NCBI GenBank assembly: GCA_028023455.1
Contig: JAQFVV010012418.1
Coordinates: 5,019,244-5,083,243, forward strand
DNA from: Epiperipatus broadwayi
Lineage: Eukaryota > Onychophora > Udeonychophora > Euonychophora > Peripatidae
Direction of reading: 5' to 3'
DNA length: 64,000 bases
In this document: one piece after another, positions 11,581 through 21,430 of the stretch
Numbering within the stretch: the stretch's first letter is position 1
Layout of the letters: every line of letters begins with the position of its first letter
Notes under the pieces: generated by a model
What the model was told of the DNA's origin: nothing
What the model saw: the letters and a program-made list of their open reading frames with translations, nothing else
The model's database searches: none
Translations under genes and position numbers: made by a program

Positions 11581-11730
11581 GATAATAAACGACGCAGCCC
11601 ATTACATGCTGCTGCATTCTGTGGAGAAGATGAAATAACAGACAGTTTAATTCTAAGTGGTGCCCTTGTTAATACCAAAGATAGTCATTGGTTGACTCCG
11701 TTGCATAGAGCTTGCTGTTCAAAAAGTGAG
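11581..11730 (+). CDS. ANKRD28: ANKRD28-like gene, first visible exon
   Basis: Fifty codons beginning after an acceptor (CTTTTTTAAG) and ending at the donor GAG|GTAAGT, both phase 0. The peptide starts DNKRRSPLHAAAF, continues ILSGALVN and ends LTPLHRACCSKSE, following the first ankyrin repeats of vertebrate ANKRD28 almost residue by residue. Family knowledge: ANKRD28, ANKRD44 and ANKRD52 are the large ankyrin subunits of protein phosphatase 6 and act as scaffolds for the catalytic subunit and SAPS proteins in the cytoplasm. The family normally has about 35-40 residues before this point. Those and the promoter are not visible here, so an upstream exon lies outside the window or was not recognised. 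An orthologue of ANKRD44 or ANKRD52 cannot be excluded; arthropods may have a single gene. Confidence 0.93.
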
Positions 11731-12335
11731 GTAAGTAATTTTATTGATAAATAGATTTTAACAAAATATTTTTTAGTTTAAAAAATTAATTATTGTTTTG
11801 GTTTAATAATTATAATAAAATAGGCTTATAATCCTTTTAAAGTAATTAGTTTTATAAAATAAAGTGTCGTATATCTTATCTTATAACTCAGAAACTAATA
11901 AATCAATTATAGATTTATTTATTTTTTCACATGTAGCATAATTATCAGGGAAAATTCTTAAGGCCAAAATTTGCATTTGAAAGTAATTGCATAGAAAATT
12001 TAGATTCAACCAATATTGTCTTTAACCTAATTATCGATTGAGATGAATTAGTCCGTCTTTTGACAAATTCGCTCCCTGGGGAATTTTTTTATAAGTATTT
12101 TACGTTAAAATGCATTTAAAATGGTATCTTTTATTATAATAAATTTTTTGCCGAAAATTTTGCGCTAAAAAGTGAGGAATTAAAAATTCCTGCTTTTACA
12201 ATAGACATACGCCCCGCCCTGACATGTTCTGCCATTGTTTGTTGCCAAGGCTGTAAAACGTTCGGCGTTTTATGACATTGTAGTTTCCAATGATGCAGAA
12301 TGTGTTTATTTGCAAATTTATTACGATTTAAGATT
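11731..12335. other. Start of intron 1, no gene
   Basis: Follows the GTAAGT donor. AT-rich, with a less AT-rich patch at about 12,200-12,280 that resembles nothing I recognise. Confidence 0.5.
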
Positions 12336-12339
12336 TTTT

Positions 12340-12745
12340 AAAAAATAATTTACACTATATTTATTAGATATCAAGAAATATAAATTATTAATAACTTATT
12401 TTGACTTTAAATACTTTATTTTCAAAAATATAATGTTATATTCGCCGCTAATGTAAATATGGCCTGAAGTAATTTACAAAACTAACTTTGACTTAAACAA
12501 TCTACTTTATATTTATGAGGAAGAAAATATTGCAATTTTGCAATAAATATTCAAAAAATTTAAACTTTTCAAGCATAAAAGAGAAATAAATAATTATTCG
12601 TTCGGATGTTTAAAAATAATAAGAATTAAAAAATATTTCATTGATTTTATAAACTGAAAATAATTTTTCTAGAAATGATGACTTGTAAAGTCTTTGGTTT
12701 GATTACGATCTTATTTTTTTTAATATTTACAGAAACAAAATGTGA
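12340..12745 (+). repeat. Relic of the Tigger/pogo-like non-autonomous element (interior only)
   Basis: Clearly homologous to the reverse complement of about 58,380-58,760, the left interior of the element at 57,871-58,826. Shared anchors are ACTATATTTATTAGA, AATATGGCCTGAAG, AATAAATATTCAAAAAA and GATTTTATAAACT, in the same order and spacing. The terminal inverted repeat (CACCTGGGTCTCG) is not found at either side, so the ends have been lost or this is a related family without them. Confidence 0.65.
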
Positions 12746-14036
12746 ACATTTAAAATTTATTTCAGTTGTAAACAAAAATATCTATCAAATGAAGTCAAAA
12801 TTATTATTTTCTGATAAGTAATAATCATTTCATCATATATTTTATATTGATTTGTGAGACAAAAAAAACCGTCAGAAAATGCTAAAATATGAGTGCATGT
12901 CAGAAAAGTTAATGCAATTTAGATCTTTTTCTTCCAGATAATTCAGATCGACAATGTATAATCAGTCAATTTAATACAAACTTTAATCAAATGATCAAAT
13001 CACTTCCATTCTTAGCATTCCATATTAAAATAAATCAATTGATTTTGATTACATATTTCGCATTACTTAATCCTCAAAATACAAATTTTATTACATTATT
13101 TTTATGTAGTTATATATATACAAATAACTACATGCATTTATTTTTATTGTAATTTATATTTTATTGTTCTTATTTGTCAGTCATCATATTCTTAAAAAAA
13201 AATTTTAATAAAATATAATATACATTATATCAATTCTTATTTAATATCTTTAGGGAAATGGCAGCCATATTGGATTTTGGAAGAATTGTTATAAGATTCA
13301 TTTTTAAGATAACCTCAGTTAGCATTATGGAAAAATCATGAAGTTTATATCAGAAAGATAAAATATCAAGAAATGTAATAAAGCTGAAAAAATATAGTCA
13401 TTATCTATTTGAAATTTTAAAAAAATAAGATATTGACATTTTTTTAAATTATTTTTTATTTTTTCAGAATTTCTTTAATTTATTTAATTGTTCTGGATCC
13501 AATACTTCCACTGCTTTAATAATACATTTGCAAATATATTCCTCTTCAGTAAATAGTGTTGACTTGCTTGCAATTAAATTTGATATCAAATAACTAGTTT
13601 TGAAGTGACAACTTTAATTCTGATGATTTATCTTCACAAAATTTCCCAACATATTTGTCTTAGTTTTCTTTATGAGTTGTATTGTAGTATCTTAATATTA
13701 TATTCTTTGCAAACCGCAATATCAAACATAAAATTTTATTTTTCTTTGAATACAAAAATATTTTAATTCACTTTTTTCTTGAAAAGTTTGATCTTCAATT
13801 AATCGTTAACGAAACATGATTAGAATCTGCAGCCAAAAATAATAATTTGTTTATAAAAAATAGTAGTAACTATGGATGGATTAAATAATATCTATTTTCT
13901 CACAGTATATAGCTCACTATTTATGTTACATACTCTACATGTGCATTAACATTATATAGTAGATTGATGTATATTTTAACTCTTAATAGAAATATTACAT
14001 TTTTTGAAATGTATTTATACTTATTTAATTCATGTA
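12746..14036. other. Intron 1, AT-rich, no gene
   Basis: Contains only AT-rich sequence with short T and A runs, and no supported coding or RNA feature. Confidence 0.5.
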
Positions 14037-14790
14037 ATGATCAATGAATTTTACTAGTGCAGTGTCAGATTCTAATTTTATTTAGAAGGAAATAATTCCT
14101 TCTTACTTGTGCTGTACTATAATTAAATCAGCGATGTTAATGTAAGAATATTCTTGTTCCAACCACAAGATAAAGACTGTGAAAATAAGAACAGCCATCT
14201 TATTTTCAAACCTAAATACACTTGTAGGCCAACCTCAAGTGTCTTGGAATGAGAATGTGAATATATATTCATTTCTTTTAATAACCTTATTAACATTCAT
14301 GAAATATTAAAATTTACTTCATGCTAAAATAAGATGGTTCTTATTTTCTCAACTTCTTTATCTTGGGGCTGGAATGAGAGTATCCTTGCATTCAACATTA
14401 CTGATTTAATTATATTACTGTGCAAGTAAGAAGGGATTTTCACTTTCTAAATAGAATTACAATCCGACACTGTGCTTATAAAATTCATTGATCATTATAT
14501 AGTTTAACATCTTCTAAAATTAGCATGAAGTAAATTTTAATATTTCATGAGTGTTAATAAGGTTATTAAAAGAAATGAATGTCAAACATATTCATGTTCT
14601 CATTTCAAGATACTCAAGATTGGTCTATATAAGTGCATTTACGTTTGAAAATAATACAGTAATTTTTATTTTCTCAAAATCTTGTGACTGGAATGAGATT
14701 ATTATTGAATTTAACATCGCTGCTTTAATTATAGTATGGCACAAATAAGAATTTATTATCTCCTAAAGAGAATTAATTTATGTGTGCATT
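14037..14790. repeat. Compound fold-back with three related arms
   Basis: 14,037-14,210 is the reverse complement of 14,326-14,495 (shared ends GATCAATGAATTTTA / AAATTCATTGATCAT). The spacer and part of the first arm, about 14,080-14,332, are in turn the reverse complement of about 14,518-14,765 (shared TTTAATATTTCATGA, AATAAGGTTATTAAAAGAA). The order is therefore arm, spacer, inverted arm, inverted spacer, inverted arm. The last arm is closer to the first arm than to the middle one in places. No coding capacity and no obvious target duplication. Confidence 0.8.
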
Positions 14791-15685
14791 TATAACTATA
14801 ATTTAAAAAATTCCAGTATCATTAAAGATTAAATTATCATATTGATTACCATTTTGAGCTTGCTGCAGATTACTTATAAATAAGTGGTTCATGTTTGACA
14901 TGCCTGGTCTAAACCATCAAAAAATAGAATAATCGATACTTTTGTTTTCTAAGAAGCTCCACAAAATATTTTTGCATGTTGGTGTCTACATATAATGAAT
15001 GAAGAGAAAATAGCATAATGAATGTTAGTCTAAATATTCTTCAGGTTGTAAATTGGGTCCAATTCAACACATGAGATGACTAGACAGAAAGGAAAAGATT
15101 TATATTTAGTGCAATGTAAAATACTAATAATAGTGGTCTTTTTATTATTTATTTTAACTTTCATGTTCTGAAAAAATTTTCATTTTATTAGATAGAACTT
15201 TACTTAAAATATAGAATCAAGTGATTACTGCAAAACGATTGCTTATAAATTAAAATATTATTGTAACTATGCAGCAAACTAATAAATATATAAATAAAAA
15301 TGCAGATATATCTTATCCATCAAAAAAATTCATGATTCCTCTTCTGCTCAAAGTTTAAGCATTTATACAGAAATATGTTGGATAGAGCTGGCACACCAAT
15401 CAACATTCCTGAAGAAGATAAATGAGATGGAGTTTGAAGAGGTGCAATGCCTATTTCAATTTTAATTGATAAGGAATAAAACAGTCTCGCTGAGTTTTTT
15501 TGCTGTGTTATCATCACTCTACATAGCAAAATAAAAAAATCACTCCACCCCCACCCCCTTTTTTTCTCCTCTCCCCCCCCCCCCCCCGTATGCAAATAAC
15601 ACAACACTTTCTTTTTGAATGTTGTAAAATTACTGAAAGTATAGTTTGAGTAAGCACTGGATAGCATAAAAATAATTTTTACCTA
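14791..15685. other. Intron 1, no gene recognised
   Basis: A minus-strand open frame of 115 codons (15,320-15,667) crosses a C-run/T-run tract at about 15,547-15,587 and matches no family that I know. Its composition suggests chance or a decayed element adjoining the piggyBac remnant. Confidence 0.4.
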
Positions 15686-16040
15686 TGTATAAATCCTAAT
15701 AATACATATACCCATTATGGCTATCTGCACAGACCCACCATTTGAAGCTTCACTTTATTAGTTTTGAATGATCGTATTATTGCATTGTATTATGACCAGT
15801 AAATTTAGTGATTACTCAATCAACTATCACTTCTCTGTCTGTCTGATCTACAACTTTGAATTTTAGACGGTATTTGTTTATTTGTATAGACCTAATTTTA
15901 TATATTCGATTAACATCTTTACTTCTGTTGTCCAGCATGTTTTCATTATTATTGAAATGCAGGCATGATAATAAATTATGAAACTCATTGTAGGTCATTA
16001 TTTCTGTAAAATAAGGCTGCCTCAGATTTAGATCTGAATA
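15686..16040 (-). pseudogene. piggyBac-type transposase remnant
   Basis: Reading the minus strand from about 16,035 gives DLNLRQPYFTEIMTYNEFH, then LLSCLHFNNNEN and DVNRIYKIRSIQ. This is the conserved run before the catalytic core of piggyBac transposases (F..IM....F..LL..LHF.DNE ... R.YKIR). Further on it reads REVIVD, then a stop where Glu of the VDE motif is expected, then VITKFTG, and SFKWWVCADSHNGYMYY, which matches the FK-W-AD---GY motif of the family. Stops (about 15,819, 15,768 and 15,744 by my reading) show that it is dead. Family knowledge: these DDE/D enzymes cut and paste at TTAA. Neither terminus was identified. Confidence 0.75.
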
Positions 16041-16518
16041 TTAGCATTAAAAAAAATTCGTGATTTGACACATTTTTTTAATTTCACTTTTTTTTTTATT
16101 GACATATGGTTGTTGTTTTAACGATATACATGCCGCAGGATGTCATTTTTTTTTGAAAAACAATAGATTATGAACATTCCCAGACCTTTCTTTTTCAATT
16201 TGAATTGCAGGTTTTTGAATTATTTGTTTTTGACTTTTTTACTTTGGTTTTTTTTTTTTTTTTTTCAAAATAAAAAATTCTACGGTTAAATTTGTGCTTT
16301 GGCTTTCGGCTTTTTTTAAAAAGTAATTTCAACAAAATGATGAAGTTACAGTGTTTTGTACACAATTAAAGAAATATAAACAAACGCAAAAATTAGTTGG
16401 CCTTTTTTTTTTTGTATTGCCTCTTTTTTAAAAAAATATTATCAATAAAATTATGGAGTAACACAGTTTGAAAGACAAATAAATCAAACAAACAAACAAA
16501 CTCGAAACATTGTAGGCT
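16041..16518. other. T-rich intronic sequence
   Basis: Long T-runs (for example about 16,247-16,265) and an (ACAA)n-like tract at 16,485-16,500. It merges into the poly-T-rich repeat region and has no gene. Confidence 0.5.
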
Positions 16519-17262
16519 TTTTTTTTTTAAAGTTAAAACAATCTTCAAAGTTATTAAGCTTTTTTTTTTTTTTGGATTACACAAATAAATCAAAAAGTAT
16601 GGGGAAGTATGGAGATGTTTATTATATCTATAAAGATATTACATACGGGATAGAGAAAGGTGACTAATTCCGTGCGTGATAAATTCAAAAAAATCAGATA
16701 TATTAATATTTAATTGAGATTTAAAGTGTATATATCTGTGCTAGAGATAATCTCTAGTTGCGAGTAGGTTTAGTAATAAGCGTTAGTGTATTTAGCAGAA
16801 ATCGATGGCATCGGGGTTTGGAGTGGAGGGATTTTGACAATGGTAAATGAAAATGTAACAAATAAATCACACAAACGAACTTTAAACCTAGTAGCTTTTT
16901 TTTTTTGGAATGTTGCTTTTTTATATATTTTTTTGCATACACAAATAAATAATACAAAGGTTTTATTCAATTGCCTTCTTTTTTTAAAAAAAAAAAAAAA
17001 AACCGGTAATTATCAACAAGTTCAAAGTTGTCAAGCTCCTCTTTTTTTTTTTTTGGTGATATCAATAAATAACACAAATAAAGTTTTTTTGGATTACCGC
17101 TTTTTTTAAAAACAGTTATCAACAAGTTCAAAGTTATTAAGCTTTTTTTTTTGGGTTACACAAATAAAGCAAAAAGTATGGGGAAGTTTGGAGGTGTTTA
17201 TTATATCTATAAAGATATTACATACGGGATAGAGAAAGGTGACTAATTCCGTGTGCGGTAAA
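16519..17262. repeat. Poly-T-rich repeat region with a 580-bp period
   Basis: 16,519-16,682 and 17,100-17,262 are near-identical (AAAGTTATTAAGC, AAAAAGTATGGGGAAG, ACATACGGGATAGAGAAAGG, GTGACTAATTCCGTG), with a period of about 580 bp. In between, 16,699-16,925 is repeated at 18,900-19,125. Within the region, short units made of a T-run, a motif near ACACAAATAAA and a motif near CAACAAGTTCAAAG recur irregularly. No protein is supported; frames such as 16,786-17,109 only read through the repeats. Confidence 0.7.
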
Positions 17263-17269
17263 TTGATAT

Positions 17270-18055
17270 TGTGACACTACAATTCTTTTCCTTCCCCTAA
17301 TAACTGAATCTTAATTATTAGAATCGCCGTCGAGGGCGCCACCAAGGATTTCTCTCTTGGAACCTGGCCACGTAGCTTTACGTAAACCTGGTCTTATTTA
17401 TTTTTGAACGGCGATTCACCGATTACAAATTTTGTTTATAATCTGACAGGGGTTTTCCACTTAAGGACACTAACTAATTATTATAAATAAAGAATTCAAA
17501 TATACGTTGGATACAAAAAAAAACTTTCCTTTATTATTATTATTATTAATAACATTATATTTCTACCCGATCCAGAGAGAACTGACTTACAATTTCTGAT
17601 TTTCAAACTTTTAACTTTCTAAGTATTCTTCCCAAATATCTACCATGGATTTACCCGCGCTGACACCAACACTGCGGATTCTAGCAGGTGTGTATACAAA
17701 GGCGACTTATAGTATATAATCTTTCCTGAAGTTTATTTTTAAACCCCACTTTATTTGGTAAATAAATAACTTGCGAAAACTTAAAATGAACGTATGTGTC
17801 TTTCGTTTTCTTATACTTTCAACACTTCCCTTGTTTTCTGCTAACAAGCAAGTAACGCCCTAAGGTTCTCTATTGCTTGACAGCGCACTTTTATACCCCC
17901 ACCCTGTTGTTACCCTCTAGATCGAACAGATATTAAATAATTTAACATACCGTCAAACCAATATTTCATAAAATATTTAACGAGAATTAACAGAAATAGT
18001 TTACAATATTAAATAAATTTATTTCCCCACCTTTATTGTTGAAACATTCGTAACA
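17270..18055. repeat. Possible solo LTR interrupting the repeat
   Basis: A less AT-rich block begins TGTGACACTACAATTC and ends CGTAACA, giving short imperfect inverted ends of the TGTNAC...GTNACA kind typical of LTRs. It interrupts the repeat, whose pattern resumes only at about 18,900. Flanking bases GATAT and AATAT could be a worn target duplication. There is no protein-coding internal region and no second LTR in the window. An unrelated insertion is equally possible. Confidence 0.3.
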
Positions 18056-18895
18056 AATATAATAAATGAAAAATAAATCAAAAAAATAAAGTTCTATTAC
18101 GCTTTAACTAAAGTTCCCATTAATTGAAAAATTTATAATTACCCTGATCGATCAGAGCGAAGTGGTCTGACTTTCATAGATTCACATTCCATTTGTCATG
18201 CCTTTGTCCTTGTATATGAGAATTCTGGTGTGTCCATGGATGTTCCTTTGGTTGTCCGGCTAGCAATATACATTTCTTTCCATTCCTTGACTCTTTCTGT
18301 AGCTTCATTCAGATGGAGTGGCGGCCAATTCCCCAAAGGGGAAGGTTTTGATAGCTTTAGCCGCTATGCATTTGAAAGGAGTCCGCAAAATAAATTTTCT
18401 ATAATAATTTCTGATTCGGAGCACAGCTTCTCTCTTTTCTTTTTTTTTGTCCTTGCTGGTCTCTCAAGTCAACTCTTACTCTAAAAGCGATTTTATCTCT
18501 CCTTCTCTTATCTTTTTTTTTCTTTTTAATTAGCGTAATAGCAATTATTAACCAAATACTTTTAGTTTGTGAAAGTTTCAACAATAGAGTATAATTACTA
18601 CCAACAATCTAATTTTGTTTTCTTTCCCCCACCCTTTTATCTCTCGAGTTTTCTCCCTTTTAATTAAACACTTTTAACATTTTTGACAATAAATTATATT
18701 TTATCTTTTTTTCTTTTTTTTAAAAAAATTGTTCAAATTTATAGCAAAAATAAAAGTTTAAGATTTTACCCTTCCCATTAAATTAAAATCATTTGTTAAT
18801 TTTTATTTTCCAAACTATTTAACTTCGGAAAATATTTATGACGAAATTATAAATATGTGAGCTTATATATATATGAGCTGACTTAAAATATCAGC
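18056..18895. other. Unidentified insertion between repeat copies
   Basis: Mixed composition with a less AT-rich patch (about 18,140-18,400) containing the near-palindrome TTCCCCAAAGGGGAA (18,331-18,345) and a T/C-rich tract (about 18,420-18,720). An 84-codon open frame (18,230-18,484) has no recognisable features. It could belong to the same inserted element as the preceding block. Confidence 0.35.
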
Positions 18896-18899
18896 TCAA

Positions 18900-19400
18900 T
18901 ATATTAATATTTAATTGAGGTTTAAAGTGTATATAGCTGTGCTAGAGATAATCTCTAGTTTCGAATATGTTTAGTAATAAGCATTATTATATTTAGCAGA
19001 AATTGATGGCGTCGGGATTTGGAGTGGAGGGAATTTGACAATGGTAAATGAAAATGTAACAAATAAATCACACAAATGAACTTAGTAGGCTTTTTTTTTT
19101 CTGGAATGGTGCTTTTTATATATATATATTTTGGATACATAAATAAATAATACAAACAAAGTTTTATTCGGTTGGATTTTTATATATATATATATAAAAC
19201 AATTATCAACAAGTTCAAAGTTCTTTAGTTTTTTTTTTTTTTTTTAGGGTGTTGGGGGTGAAGATTACACAAATAATGAACACAAACAAATGTTAATTAA
19301 ACTTTGTTGGCTTTTTTTTTTTATATAAACTTAACATTAACAAAAATAAAACTTATTAAGCTTCACCCCCTCTCACCCATATTACAAAAATAAAATCTCA
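18900..19400. repeat. Second copy of the poly-T-rich repeat
   Basis: 18,900-19,125 repeats 16,699-16,925 (shared GTGCTAGAGATAATCTCTAG, GACAATGGTAAATGAAAATG, AACAAATAAATCACACAAA). It is followed by further poly-T units, an (AT)n run at about 19,117-19,127 and another at about 19,182-19,194. Confidence 0.7.
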
Positions 19401-20133
19401 AATAGAATGTATTTTCTATAATAAGAGTTTCCATTTTTATCACTTATTCAATCTGGTACGTGAGTTGTTAGTTACTATATACCCAGCTTCAACCAGATCA
19501 AAACTCATGCTTCTTGTAATCTATGCAAGAGATGAATTCCTATTTTCAAAATTCATAATTGAGGAGACTTGGAAGTTATTCCAGTTTCCTAAAAACTTAA
19601 CAGAACAAAAACTATCACAACAAGCAGTCTCTTTTAGAAAACAATTGTATAATTTTTTTTCCATTAATATTGTCCTTTTATAAAATGTAATCTTTGTTTA
19701 GCCTAATAAAAAAATTGTTTCAAGTAAGATAAACAAATTGATAAACGATTAAACAAAAGAACACATTGACAAAGTTTTGTTTTCAAAAAAAAAAGTTAAA
19801 ACTTAGAGGGCTTTTTTTTTACTTGCCGATTTCTTTAAAAACTAACAATGACATAAATAAAAGTTTTGGCGATTTTTTTTTTTTTTTTGCTATAAAGATA
19901 AACAACAACTTTAGAAATGTTTAAAAATAACACACACTTACTTTAAAACTCATTTTTAATAAAATAACAACTATTAAACTTCTGATAAATAACTTTTCAA
20001 ACTTTTAGTTTCAGTCAAAACTTAAAACAATTGTCAAAATAAACCATTTCGGTATTCTATTTACAAAAGGGTAAAAGATTTTTAAATAAACTTTATACCA
20101 AATAATAGGAACAAATTAAATCATTCAAGATGT
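19401..20133. other. Intronic AT-rich sequence
   Basis: No recognised gene. A 72-codon frame (19,465-19,683) has no family features. Further poly-T stretches are at about 19,810 and 19,877. The left end of the Merlin copy that follows may lie here, but I could not place its terminal repeat. Confidence 0.4.
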
Positions 20134-21012
20134 CTACTGTGTGTTGACGTGCTGTTTTGACGCTAAAGACATCTCTGCAAATATGGCCAGGAAAACATCT
20201 TCATCTTTGTGGAGACGACGACAAAGAAATTCGGCCATGTAATTTGGCAAATATTTCCTATGAGTTCCGCATTGTTTCCTGCTGCGAGACTTTAGCAGGC
20301 CCCAAAGATGCTCTATGTTTTGGGTGTGAGCTCCTGTGGAAGGGTCCACAAAGTTGTAAGTGTGGTTGACTGTCAGATGGTGGAACCCAGCTGCCTCAAG
20401 ATCAACAGTCCGAGAAGATAGTTGATCCGGATTTGGTGTTATCTTTTACAGCCTGCAAAAGAGTGGACGCAGATCTGCAAGGAACGCACGACAGAAAACA
20501 TTCGCTTGTCTCTCGGCACACCCCACCAAAAATCCATTGTGAAGGTAGTACTCTTCCCTAGTAGTTCTTTCTCCGGCTAAAGAGAGTTTCATCAACCTCA
20601 ACTATCAAACCGGACCCACCGATTTGACAGCACAGTCGAGATGACAAACTCTCAGAGCACAGCTCATGCAGACCGTTGGTCCAATGAAAAACGGCATTTT
20701 TGTCTAGGCCCAATTCTTTCTTTACAGCTTCAACAGTTAGGTGTTCATGGCTCCAGAAATATATTAGACGTATAGCTTTAACCAACGGTATTCTGGAGCC
20801 ATCAGACTTCTAACGGAAACCGTTCGACTGCATGAACGAGCCGAACATTGAAACTGACAGGTACTTTTAACGACTCTAAATTTCATGGACATTCCACATT
20901 CGCATTTTTTGGCATTTGGAAGAACATTTTTGTTTTGCAAAAAGGCCATTGCATCACGTTCTGTTGTGGGTAAATCGCACAATCGAACCATGTTTCCATT
21001 CTCCTGCGCCAT
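20134..21012 (-). pseudogene. Merlin (IS1016/ISXO2-like) transposase, broken
   Basis: The start at 21,012 gives MAQENGN...LPTTERDAMAFLQNK, aligning with the start of the second copy at 29,676. A zinc-binding-like CECGMSMKFR region follows. After a frame change near 20,780 come SHEHLTVEAVKKELGLD, a helix-turn-helix-like segment, and LIVEVDETLFSRRKN with the first catalytic Asp (VDET). After another change, SGSTIFSDC carries the second Asp and ends in a stop. VDPSTGAHTQNIEHLWGLLK (about 20,349-20,290) is the last catalytic block (HTQ-IE--W). The family cuts and pastes DNA with 8-9 bp target duplications. Several frameshifts make it inactive. Confidence 0.75.
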
Positions 21013-21430
21013 TACTATTATTTTCTCATGGAAGTTCTCAAGTAAACGCGTTAACTACTTATGACTACGTTCAAACATACCCTTGTACAATGTTTTGCAC
21101 ATTAAAATTTCACTACACAAGTCTAAGCAGTCCGTTAATTATCAAATACTTCAATTGTGTGATTTTAAAAAAATTTTAAATAAAAATAACATTTCATTAC
21201 TTGAATTTAACATACCCTCACACTACACCCTAAAAAAGTTTGAAATGTACGATTCGGAAGAAATAATTTACTGCGATGCGATTGAACGGTTTATCATGAG
21301 TAGTACAGCAGAATTGTTGAATTACACATAAACACGGCTGCCAAATGTCAGCCGCGTAAATGGCATTATGTGTTTTAGCACAAAAATCACGCCATCCAAT
21401 GGCATGTATGTCGACAAAACAACAACCGAC
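20134..21430 (-). mobile_element. Merlin-type DNA transposon, copy 1
   Basis: Contains a decayed transposase (20,134-21,012, minus strand) and, beyond its start codon, a terminal region of about 400 bp. This matches the second Merlin copy at 28,396-30,081: a subterminal hairpin at about 21,332-21,357 (CGGCTG...CAGCCG), then TTTTAGCA and CGCCATC up to about 21,425, corresponding to CCTTAGCA and CGCCATC of the other copy. The opposite terminal repeat was not found. Confidence 0.7.

Noticed and set aside
20157-21179. Plus-strand open frames opposite Merlin copy 1
   Set aside because: They are shadows of the minus-strand transposase, where the conserved catalytic motifs are.
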